A stretch of 7,618 bases of DNA from CAYRLW01 sp964425215 (GTDB taxonomy: Bacteria > Spirochaetota > Spirochaetia > Treponematales > Breznakiellaceae): assembly GCA_964425215.1 (NCBI GenBank), contig CAYRLW010000086.1:1-7618 (forward strand), given 5' to 3'. Below are positions 1 to 5,127 of this stretch, in pieces. Under the pieces are notes generated by a model. The model was not told the origin of the DNA. It saw nothing but the letters and a program-made list of their open reading frames with translations, and did not search any database. Each line of letters begins with the position of its first letter. Within the stretch, counting starts at the first letter, position 1. The position numbers and the translations under genes were made by a program.

Positions 1-43
1 TGATGCCCTTAGAATTACCAATGGGGATGAGGGAAACTAACAT
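1..43 (-). CDS. AbrB/MazE-type antitoxin, N-terminal fragment cut by window edge
   Basis: Only the first 14 codons are inside the window: MLVSLIPIGNSKGI. The pattern of alternating hydrophobics followed by P-I-G-N-S-K-G-I is the start of the swapped-hairpin AbrB/SpoVT/MazE DNA-binding domain, in which the G-N-S-[KR]-G loop is highly conserved. The ATG at 41-43 is preceded by GGAGG (50-54) at 6-nt spacing, and a consensus -10 lies upstream, so the start is well supported. Proteins of this type are usually antitoxins that repress their own operon and neutralise a MazF-like endoribonuclease or a related toxin encoded just downstream; that toxin would lie left of the window. A lone AbrB-type regulator is the alternative. 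The identification rests on few residues, but they are the diagnostic ones. Confidence 0.72.
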   Translation of the reverse strand, partial: MLVSLIPIGNSKGI

Positions 44-49
44 ATCGAG

Positions 50-90
50 CCTCCACGATGTAATTATAATGTAATCACAGAAAAGGTCAT
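50..90 (-). promoter_or_regulatory. Promoter and RBS of the MazE-like gene
   Basis: Reading the minus strand, a perfect TATAAT -10 lies at 63-68. A partial -35 (ATGACC, 4 of 6 consensus positions) lies at 85-90 with a 16-bp spacer, and GGAGG lies at 50-54. Transcription would start near 56, leaving a leader of about a dozen bases. A private promoter tight against the gene is what an autonomously expressed toxin-antitoxin cassette needs. Confidence 0.55.
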
Positions 91-165
91 TATGTTTGTT
101 TCTATGGTTCGTATTGATATTATTTGACCGCCACGAATACGGCGATCTTAGCGACCGCAGGGTCC

Positions 166-279
166 GCCGAACATTCGCTTAAGGTGCAACGCATTATTTG
201 CGCGGTTTGTGCCAGGAGCGTAGCGACGCAGCACAAACCATGACAGGCCGGATTGTAATGGTGGAAGCGATTGTTCGAT
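166..279. repeat. 114-bp imperfect foldback, attC-like outer arms with an inner hairpin
   Basis: The outer arms 168-180 (CGAACATTCGCTT) and 265-277 (AAGCGATTGTTCG) are complementary at 12 of 13 positions. Inside them, 204-212 (GGTTTGTGC) and 231-239 (GCACAAACC) form a perfect 9-bp stem, with a further 4-bp stem at 218-221/226-229. The two unpaired flanks between outer and inner stems are 23 and 25 nt. The outer ends read GCCGAAC (166-172) and GTTCGAT (273-279), one base away from the integron attC core pair RYYYAAC/GTTRRRY. The element fills most of the non-coding 44-300 interval after vapC. It could be a recombination site, a foldback mobile element or a terminator. Confidence 0.5.
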
Positions 280-300
280 GTCTTCTATTATAACTAACAC

Positions 301-690
301 CTATTTGTTTTCGTATAACTTCAATCCAATATGCTTCTTTATGATTTCAAAATGCTTATCAAAACTAAAAAGTTTAATATTGTTTTGAATGGCATTTTGA
401 GCAATTATTAAATCCGGTACACCTACCCTATTTAGCCCATTTTTCAAGCTGTTTGTTTGCATATGGATAATTTCATCCCATTCTATTTCTATTTTTATCT
501 TTTCTATTGATTTTAATAGTCCTACTAAGATCAATTCCTTTTTATGATTTAGTGATGGAACTAATTCGGCCAGAATCAGGTCATTTATGCAAGCTTGATT
601 CGCATCCAATAACGGGAACAGCATTTTCCCTTCTTCATTCCCCTTAAAGAACGATATCCATACCGATGAATCTACAAGTATTTTGTTCAT
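301..690 (-). CDS. vapC: VapC-type PIN-domain ribonuclease toxin
   Basis: This 129-aa protein has the usual length of a VapC toxin, a Mg2+-dependent endoribonuclease that cleaves tRNA or rRNA when free of its antitoxin. The PIN fold is clear: the N-terminal strand ILVDSSVWISFF carries the first acidic residue (D7), LILAELV carries E42, VPDLIIAQNA carries D93, and LFSFDKHF carries D111. All four metal-binding acidic residues are therefore present and the enzyme is predicted to be active. Its ATG overlaps the vapB stop as ATGA (687-690), so translation is coupled to the antitoxin. It has no Shine-Dalgarno of its own, consistent with this coupling. Its RNA target cannot be read from sequence. 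Confidence 0.93.
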   Translation of the reverse strand: MNKILVDSSVWISFFKGNEEGKMLFPLLDANQACINDLILAELVPSLNHKKELILVGLLKSIEKIKIEIEWDEIIHMQTNSLKNGLNRVGVPDLIIAQNAIQNNIKLFSFDKHFEIIKKHIGLKLYENK

Positions 691-878
691 CGGTTTCTCA
701 ATACATCAAGGTCGATATTTAAATCAACTTTCCCAAAATACTGCTTTAGGCTTTTACTTTTTTCTTTCTGTATAAGGCTTTGTAATGCAGTCTTTATTAG
801 ATCAGTCTTCGTGGATATATGGGTTACTGCCATGGCCTCTTCAATCAAATCTTCAGGCAAATCCAATGTGGTACGCAT
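687..878 (-). CDS. vapB: VapB-type ribbon-helix-helix antitoxin
   Basis: A 63-aa antitoxin. MRTTLDLPEDLIEEAM forms the N-terminal strand and first helix of a ribbon-helix-helix DNA-binding domain, and residues 20-40 form the second helix. The C-terminal tail YFGKVDLNIDLDVLRNR is the segment that typically wraps the VapC active site. The start is placed at 876-878 rather than an in-frame ATG at 894-896, because GAGGAGG (884-890) lies 5 nt before it and would otherwise be inside the coding region; family members also begin MRTTL. It overlaps vapC by 4 nt. It is expected to autorepress its promoter together with VapC. Confidence 0.93.
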   Translation of the reverse strand: MRTTLDLPEDLIEEAMAVTHISTKTDLIKTALQSLIQKEKSKSLKQYFGKVDLNIDLDVLRNR

Positions 879-883
879 AGTTT

Positions 884-955
884 CCTCCTCATACATATAC
901 TATAGCGCTTTTTTTATGCATCGTAAAGTAGTCTATATATGCATTCCATGTATAC
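884..955 (-). promoter_or_regulatory. vapBC promoter, RBS and probable autoregulatory operator
   Basis: On the minus strand a -35 TTTACG (922-927) and -10 TATAGT (899-904) are separated by exactly 17 bp, with GAGGAGG at 884-890 just downstream of the expected start point near 892. Alternating purine-pyrimidine palindromic pieces surround this, including GTATAC at 950-955 and ATATAC/TATATA blocks at 893-904 and 934-940. Such GTATAC-like half sites are plausible VapB binding sites, but the operator is inferred. Confidence 0.5.
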
Positions 956-989
956 GATTGCCTTCAAAATATCCTCGGCGCGAAGCGTC

Positions 990-1247
990 GTAACCGTCAA
1001 TTACATCTCGTTAGCGGTTTAGCTGGATGGAGAGAGGATGTAGGGTAATAGGGCTTCCCGTTCTGAGTCGGTGCGGCAGAGCGGCAGTTGTTCAAAGATA
1101 TACGAGAGATATGCATAGGGTTCATGGCCATTGGCTTTGGCGGTTTCAAGAAGGCTGTAAAGCCCTGCGCTGACATGGGCCCCGCAATCTGAGTCAAGAT
1201 GGTTGCTCCCGTCATGGCGTGGCAGATGGGGTGAAATTAACGGTTAT
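990..1247 (-). mobile_element. Internally deleted IS66-family remnant with both ends
   Basis: The left end reads GTAACCGTCAATT (990-1002). The right end, read inward on the minus strand, is ATAACCGTTAATT (1247-1235): 11 of 13 positions match, and 15 of 20 over a longer span. The GTAA start is typical of IS66-family termini. Between them lies only the C-terminal end of the transposase, so the body of a roughly 2.5-kb element has been lost. The 8 bp flanking each end do not match, so no target duplication survives. The remnant separates vapBC from the 299-aa kinase gene and marks past IS activity in this spacer. Confidence 0.68.
1019..1240 (-). pseudogene. IS66 transposase (TnpC/Tnp66) C-terminal fragment
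   Basis: An open frame without a start codon, from just inside the right terminal repeat to TAA at 1019-1021. It reads GLYSLLETAKANGHEPYAYL, then SYIFEQLPLCR..SEREALLPYILSPSS. The S-L-[IL]-E-T-A-K-A-N-G-x-E-P-Y-x-Y-L signature followed by the L-P / ALLPY segment is the conserved C-terminal end of IS66-family transposases. Similarity is convincing from about 1213 leftward; codons nearer 1240 are probably terminal-repeat sequence read through. The catalytic DDE domain is missing, so it cannot encode an active enzyme. An ATG-initiated frame at 997-1215 covers the same bases in a different register and is not a gene. Confidence 0.82.
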
Positions 1248-1274
1248 TATTTTCCTATAATCCCGCTATGTCTT

Positions 1275-2174
1275 TTATTGGAGAACCGGAAGCGGACGGT
1301 CAGATCGTACCTTGAAGCGGAGGGAGACGCGGGTGCCGCTTTGGGATGAAAAGGAGAGGTTACCGCCGAGCTGGTCCGCTAAAACGGTCATGAGAGAGAG
1401 GCCCAAACCGGATTTCTTTTCATTTTTGGAAAAACCGGGGCCTTGATCCTGCACCAAGAGTTCGATATGGCCATCCTGAAGGGTATGAAGAGCGATGGTT
1501 ACCATAACGGTGCCGTCGGCCGTTTGTCCGTGGCGGAGGGCGTTGGTAACTGCTTCGGAGACGAGGATACCGAAGGGAACGGCGAAGTCGGGACCCGCTA
1601 TAACAGGTTCCAGATCGAAGGTACACCGGTGCCCCTGGGGGGATTCTTCGTAAATTTCAAAGATAACGGCAACAAGATCCCGCAGATAAGCGGAGAGATC
1701 GATGGAGACGAAGTTTTGTTCTTCGTATAATTTTTCATGGACCAGGCCCATGGAACGGACCCGGGCGATTGAGGCGTTGCAGATTTTCCGGCCTTCGGGG
1801 GTTACCGCGTTTCCCTTTTCCAGGTTGAGCATGCTGGAGACGATTTGGAGGTTGTTCCGGACCCGGTGATGGATTTCAGAAAGGAGCGCGGCTTTTTGTT
1901 CGTTTTCTTTTTTGAGGGTTTCCTGGAGCGCGGCTCGGCGGGAAAACTCCCGGAGGGTTAAACCATACAAGAGAAGGGCGGTAACCAGAATAAAAAACCA
2001 GCCCTTAATGGTGGAGAAGAGGAGCATTATTCTGGGTTGACCTTCGAAAAGCAGAAGAAGCCTGTCGGAGAAGAGGATCCAAAGGGAGCCTATGATAAGG
2101 TACGTTAGAACGATTTTAAAGGCGGCAAAGCAACAGGGACCGCAGGGCAATGGGGTCTTTGGACGATGGTTCAT
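1275..2174 (-). CDS. Membrane sensor histidine kinase, HisKA_2 type
   Basis: A 299-aa kinase. Two membrane helices (about 20-43 and 50-72) contain a W-I-L-F-S-D-R-L-L / T-I-K-G-W-F-F motif recurring at the N-terminus of many bacterial sensor kinases and GGDEF proteins. A short charged linker (75-97) leads to a HisKA_2 H-box LLSEIHHRVRNNLQIVSS, with H103 the likely phosphorylated residue by alignment with HRVKN boxes. The HATPase domain is complete: N-box E207..N211, G1 DQGPGF (243-248), G2 GLGLSL (256-261). There is no large sensory domain, so the input is membrane-associated or comes from a partner. The start is set by AAGGGAG (2181-2187), 6 nt upstream. No response regulator is directly adjacent; the REC-SpoIIE protein upstream is the obvious candidate partner. 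Its middle is duplicated at 3456-3650. GC content is much higher than in the two genes just upstream. Confidence 0.9.
   Translation of the reverse strand: MNHRPKTPLPCGPCCFAAFKIVLTYLIIGSLWILFSDRLLLLFEGQPRIMLLFSTIKGWFFILVTALLLYGLTLREFSRRAALQETLKKENEQKAALLSEIHHRVRNNLQIVSSMLNLEKGNAVTPEGRKICNASIARVRSMGLVHEKLYEEQNFVSIDLSAYLRDLVAVIFEIYEESPQGHRCTFDLEPVIAGPDFAVPFGILVSEAVTNALRHGQTADGTVMVTIALHTLQDGHIELLVQDQGPGFSKNEKKSGLGLSLMTVLADQLGGNLSFSSQSGTRVSLRFKVRSDRPLPVLQ
1820..2014 (-). repeat. Kinase repeat, copy A (inside intact gene)
   Basis: This stretch covers about residues 54-119 of the 299-aa kinase (second membrane helix, linker and H-box). It matches 3456-3650 without gaps, with 7 differences in 195 bases (96.4 percent). 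Confidence 0.95.
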
Positions 2175-2211
2175 AGAAAACTCCCTTCATGTATCAAAAC
2201 CACAATGCCGA

Positions 2212-2257
2212 GGGTACGGATAATTAACCTATAAAAACTATGGTTATCCTTATACCC
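2212..2257. promoter_or_regulatory. 46-bp imperfect palindrome upstream of the 299-aa kinase
   Basis: The arms pair in blocks: GGGTA (2212-2216) with TACCC (2253-2257), GGATA (2218-2222) with TATCC (2245-2249), and ACC (2227-2229) with GGT (2242-2244), around a 12-base AT-rich centre. It sits about 40-80 bp before the kinase start, in the 187-bp spacer 2175-2361, which otherwise shows only the kinase RBS and no clear promoter hexamers. It could be an operator, a leader RNA hairpin or the terminator region of the upstream operon; no T-run follows the stem, which argues against a simple terminator. Confidence 0.45.
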
Positions 2258-2361
2258 GTAATAGTTCACGGTTGGTGTCATACGGTCGGGTCAAATTTAT
2301 CTGAAACGGACTACTATCGGCAAAAAGCACAAGCTTCCGTAGCATACTGAAAATTTTCTGA

Positions 2362-2964
2362 TTATGGGGAATAAAAATATTCGTTATACAGCTTATTAAT
2401 AATATCATCGATTTTATTGGTATTTATTAAAATATTGTCGATTAAAAATTCTAATCCATGAATTTCTTTTTTATCTTTCATCATTTCCAAGGAACTATAA
2501 ATGATCTGTAAAGGGTTCTTAGTATTATGATACAACTCATGTATAAACGTGTGTTTTATTGATTCAAAATCCACATTTCCGGTAAAATTTTCAATTTTAA
2601 TTTCCGTGGGGGGACTTTTTAAGTTATGCACCTCCCGTAAAACATCGGAATATTTTACTATTCCTAAATATTCCGAAGAGGAAGAAGAAAAAACTGGAAG
2701 TACATAGTAATTTTCCTTTACCATTATCTCTAATGCTTGAAAAACATCGTTATTATCCCACACCTCCGGTTTAGAACAGAGGCAATCGATTACCAGATTA
2801 TGGGGTCTTTTTATTATATCTGATATGGTAAGAAGACCATGATACCGTGTATCATCCATTACCACCAAAAATCCGTCTTTTAATAAGACTGATTCAACGG
2901 AATCTATACTAGTAAAGGGTTTAACCGTTTCAAGCGGTTTGCGGATTATGTGACTAATCAGCAT
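2362..2964 (-). CDS. CBS-pair protein with C-terminal DHp segment, no ATPase domain
   Basis: A 200-aa protein. Residues about 5-112 read as two CBS domains: the YHGLLTISDIIKRP end of the first (41-54) and VFSSSSSEYLGIVKYSDVL of the second (91-109) show the usual G-[LI]-[LV]-x-x-S/Y-D-[IV] finish. CBS pairs normally bind adenine nucleotides. After a linker (113-135), residues 136-197 form a two-helix segment. ELYHNTKNPLQIIYSSLEMM aligns with the H-box EIHHRVRNNLQIVSSMLNLE of the adjacent kinase, placing H146 at the phospho-histidine. The protein then stops, with no N, G1 or G2 boxes. It may be a phosphotransfer or hetero-dimerising partner of nearby kinases, or a decayed kinase. It overlaps the preceding gene by 11 nt and is AT-rich (a sampled 60-bp stretch is 20 percent GC). 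The start has AAGGA about 8 nt upstream. Confidence 0.75.
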   Translation of the reverse strand: MLISHIIRKPLETVKPFTSIDSVESVLLKDGFLVVMDDTRYHGLLTISDIIKRPHNLVIDCLCSKPEVWDNNDVFQALEIMVKENYYVLPVFSSSSSEYLGIVKYSDVLREVHNLKSPPTEIKIENFTGNVDFESIKHTFIHELYHNTKNPLQIIYSSLEMMKDKKEIHGLEFLIDNILINTNKIDDIINKLYNEYFYSP

Positions 2965-3316
2965 CTATAGTTCCTTCGATATTTTTCTGGTATATTTTTA
3001 AATCAAAATCAACTTTTAAGGTTTCTCCTTTAGAAGCATAGGGAAAAACATATTCGGCTAAAATATCCAATATCTTTTGTTTGGGTAATTTTTTTAGGAT
3101 ATTTTTATTAATAATTACTCCATCCACGTTGTCGCTTACTTCAGGGCCAATCTCAAGCAGTTCAAACGCGTCGGGAGAAATGAGCTCAAAGGAATGTAAA
3201 ACGCCAAATTTACCTTGAGGGACTTTTTTACCTAAAACCAAAATATCCGATACGGGAGGTAATTTAATAATCTCAAAATTTAAATCAATAGAATACATAG
3301 TTTGATGTTTTTTCAT
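2954..3316 (-). CDS. Unknown ~120-aa protein paired with the CBS-DHp gene
   Basis: I do not recognise the family. From MKKHQTMYSIDLNFE the protein runs 120 aa, with no signal peptide or membrane helix. It has a first half of alternating strands (SIDLNFEIIKLPP, DILVLGKKVPQGKFGVLHS), an acidic middle (PDAFELLEIGPEVSDNVDG) and a helix followed by a strand (KQKILDILAEYVFP, LKVDFDLKIY). The frame stays open upstream to a GTG at 3445, but two TATAAT motifs lie inside that extension, so a downstream start is more likely. ATG at 3316 has GGGG 6 nt before it; ATG at 3328 (124 aa) is the alternative. The 11-nt overlap with the CBS-DHp gene means the two are translated together, suggesting one complex or function. 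AT-rich like its partner. Confidence 0.65.
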   Translation of the reverse strand: MKKHQTMYSIDLNFEIIKLPPVSDILVLGKKVPQGKFGVLHSFELISPDAFELLEIGPEVSDNVDGVIINKNILKKLPKQKILDILAEYVFPYASKGETLKVDFDLKIYQKNIEGTIDAD

Positions 3317-3334
3317 ACGGTGCCCCATAAAATT

Positions 3335-3378
3335 ATTATACTGAGGGGCATTATAGTATGAAACATAGAAAAAGGAAA
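3335..3378 (-). promoter_or_regulatory. Probable promoter region of the two-gene AT-rich module
   Basis: Two perfect TATAAT hexamers occur on the minus strand at 3350-3355 and 3335-3340. The matching -35 positions (3373-3378 TTTCCT, 3358-3363 TTTCAT) are poor. Transcription from the distal one would begin near 3343, just upstream of the ATG candidates at 3328 and 3316. This suggests the module has its own expression rather than depending wholly on read-through from the response regulator gene. Confidence 0.4.
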
Positions 3379-3455
3379 CTTTTTTTTCCCGCGTTTTTTT
3401 ATGGTAATGGATATATTCCGCTATACAGATGTTAGTCAGATACACAATTCGATTC

Positions 3456-3650
3456 CCAGGTTGAGCATGCTGGAAACGATTTGGAGGTTGTTCCGGACCC
3501 GGTGATGGATTTCAGAAAGGAGCACGGCTTTTTGTTCGTCTTCTTTTTTGAGATTTTCCTGGAGCGCGGCTCGGCGGGAAAACTCCCGGAGGATTAAACC
3601 ATACAAGAGAAGGGCGGTAACCGGAATAAAAAACCAGCCCTTAATGGTGG
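3456..3650 (-). pseudogene. Histidine kinase fragment, repeat copy B
   Basis: An in-frame relic encoding TIKGWFF, then YGLILREFSRRAALQENL, then LLSEIHHRVRNNLQIVSS, ending LNLGIELCI and a stop. It corresponds to residues about 54-119 of the 299-aa kinase, with no start codon, RBS, N-terminus or ATPase domain. It begins about 10 bp after the response regulator stop and ends where the AT-rich module starts. Six of the 7 base differences from the intact copy fall in codons that change the amino acid (including leucine to proline in the membrane helix), consistent with loss of selection. It shows that a second kinase gene, or a tandem duplicate, once stood directly after the response regulator. 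Confidence 0.88.
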
Positions 3651-3662
3651 TTGTAAAACTTA

Positions 3663-5096
3663 TTATGCTCTTTCAAGGACGAGTAAACTCGCATCGTCCC
3701 CGGAAAAATGATCCCGAACTTCGGATTCCAAATTATCAACAAAGGCTTCCAAGGGATATTTCAAAATTGTAGAGATGCGCCGGATCATTACTTCCATTCT
3801 ATCGTTTCCCTTGGTATACGCTTCCATGACGCCATCGGAGAATAATACTAACCGGTCGCCGCGTTCCATGGTTCCTTCTGTTTCTTCAACGGTTATTCCT
3901 GAATTTATTCCTAAAACGGAGCCTTCGCCCCATAGGAGTTGAATATCTCCGGCTTTTTTTAAATGTAAAGCCGGCGGATGACCCGCTCGTACCAGTCGAA
4001 AGTGTCCCGTATCCCGGTCGATAAGGCCGACAATAAAGCTGACAAAAAAGGAATCGGAAACGAAGTTGCGCTCCTGATACGCAGTATTTAATTGGGATAC
4101 AAAATCCTTTAAATCGGCTGTATTTTTTTCGGTCGCGAGGGATCGGATGAGATCCCGCAGTAACCAGACGATGAGGGCCGCGAGGGGGCCGTGGCCCATT
4201 ACGTCGAGGGCATAAAAACAATGCTGGGTCTTCCCGACGGGAAAGATGTCGTAAAAATCTCCGGTACCGGAAGTGCAGGGAAGTAAAAAACCGCCGACCC
4301 GGTACCCTGGACCTATGGCGTTTACCGAAGGAAGATTGGCGATTATGGCATCGTTTAAAGCGCACGTGGAGGTTTCAAGAAAATTACGTTCCTTATCGCT
4401 CATCCGTCGAAAAATGACCATGGCGCCGATTTGCTCGCCGTTTGAAAGGTTTAACGGTTCTATTTGCACCACCGCGTAACTGGTGGTGCCGTCTGCCGCC
4501 ACGATAAGCCGGGGTCTATCGGGTTTTTCCCGGAGCCCTATATCCACAAAACGGGTGATGGATTCATTTTTAAGAAAAAAAGGATCATGTATTTTTAAAT
4601 ACGAAAGGGCTATTCGGTTTGCGTAGACGATGAGTCCTTCTGAATTTAACAGCAAAGCCGGCACATCCAAAACATCGATTAACGGTTCGTTGCCCCGCAA
4701 TCTATCCAAGGCGGAAGCCTTGGATCTAACCGACGAGAGGGCTAAAGAGATATTTGCCGCCAATTCCCGTTCGTTAAAGGGCTTTATTAAGTAAGCCGCA
4801 GGCATAGTAACCGACGCTCTGCGAAGGGTTTCTTCGTCCGAATACGCTGATAGATATATGATCGGTATGTTGAACTCCGCTTGGGTCTGATAGGCCGCGT
4901 CTATTCCGTCAACTCCGCCGTTGAGAAGCACATCCATCAGAACTAAGTCCGGTTTAGTCGACGCGACCGTTTCAACGACCTTATCTCCTGAACTGACGAT
5001 TCCCGCGACCTCATAGCCCATCCGTTGAAGATCCTCTTGTAATTCCGCGGCTACTAAGGCTTCATCTTCTACCACAAGGATACGTTCTTTTGACAT
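3663..5096 (-). CDS. Response regulator REC-PAS-like-SpoIIE/PP2C phosphatase
   Basis: A 477-aa cytoplasmic protein with a phosphatase output. The REC domain (5-120) has the acidic pair E10/D11, phospho-acceptor D55 in LVLMDVLLNGG, S83 in IIYLSAYSD and K105 in YLIKPF, so it should be phosphorylatable. Residues about 140-230 look like a PAS fold (VPALLLNSEGLIVYANRIAL). The SpoIIE-type PP2C domain (about 255-477) keeps its metal motifs: SGTGDFYDIF (D280, D283), ALDVMGHG (D298), RAGHPPAL, FSDGVMEA (D421) and GDDASLLVL (D467/D468). This class dephosphorylates anti-sigma-factor antagonists (STAS proteins), but no such partner is in the window. The RBS AAGGAG (about 5104-5110) lies 7 nt before the ATG. 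The stop is a double TAA TAA. Only 31 bp separate it from the upstream receptor kinase, its presumed phosphodonor. Confidence 0.94.
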   Translation of the reverse strand: MSKERILVVEDEALVAAELQEDLQRMGYEVAGIVSSGDKVVETVASTKPDLVLMDVLLNGGVDGIDAAYQTQAEFNIPIIYLSAYSDEETLRRASVTMPAAYLIKPFNERELAANISLALSSVRSKASALDRLRGNEPLIDVLDVPALLLNSEGLIVYANRIALSYLKIHDPFFLKNESITRFVDIGLREKPDRPRLIVAADGTTSYAVVQIEPLNLSNGEQIGAMVIFRRMSDKERNFLETSTCALNDAIIANLPSVNAIGPGYRVGGFLLPCTSGTGDFYDIFPVGKTQHCFYALDVMGHGPLAALIVWLLRDLIRSLATEKNTADLKDFVSQLNTAYQERNFVSDSFFVSFIVGLIDRDTGHFRLVRAGHPPALHLKKAGDIQLLWGEGSVLGINSGITVEETEGTMERGDRLVLFSDGVMEAYTKGNDRMEVMIRRISTILKYPLEAFVDNLESEVRDHFSGDDASLLVLERA

Positions 5097-5127
5097 TTGG
5101 AATCTCCTTCTTCACGTATATTCCTTT

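Noticed and set aside
811..993. Plus-strand 60-codon frame across vapB and its promoter
   Set aside because: Antisense to vapB and its control region, no ribosome site, no recognisable protein.
997..1215. ATG-started 72-codon minus-strand frame
   Set aside because: The same bases in another register give a clear IS66 transposase C-terminus; this frame has no family resemblance.
1443..1730. Plus-strand 95-codon frame inside the 299-aa kinase
   Set aside because: Antisense shadow of the HATPase domain, which has intact motifs on the minus strand.
3317..3445. GTG-started N-terminal extension of the unknown protein
   Set aside because: It begins at the edge of the kinase relic, has no ribosome site, and contains two TATAAT hexamers that look like the module's promoter.
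3886..4365. 159-codon minus-strand open frame
   Set aside because: Lies entirely inside the SpoIIE domain of the response regulator in another register; arginine/serine-rich shadow translation.
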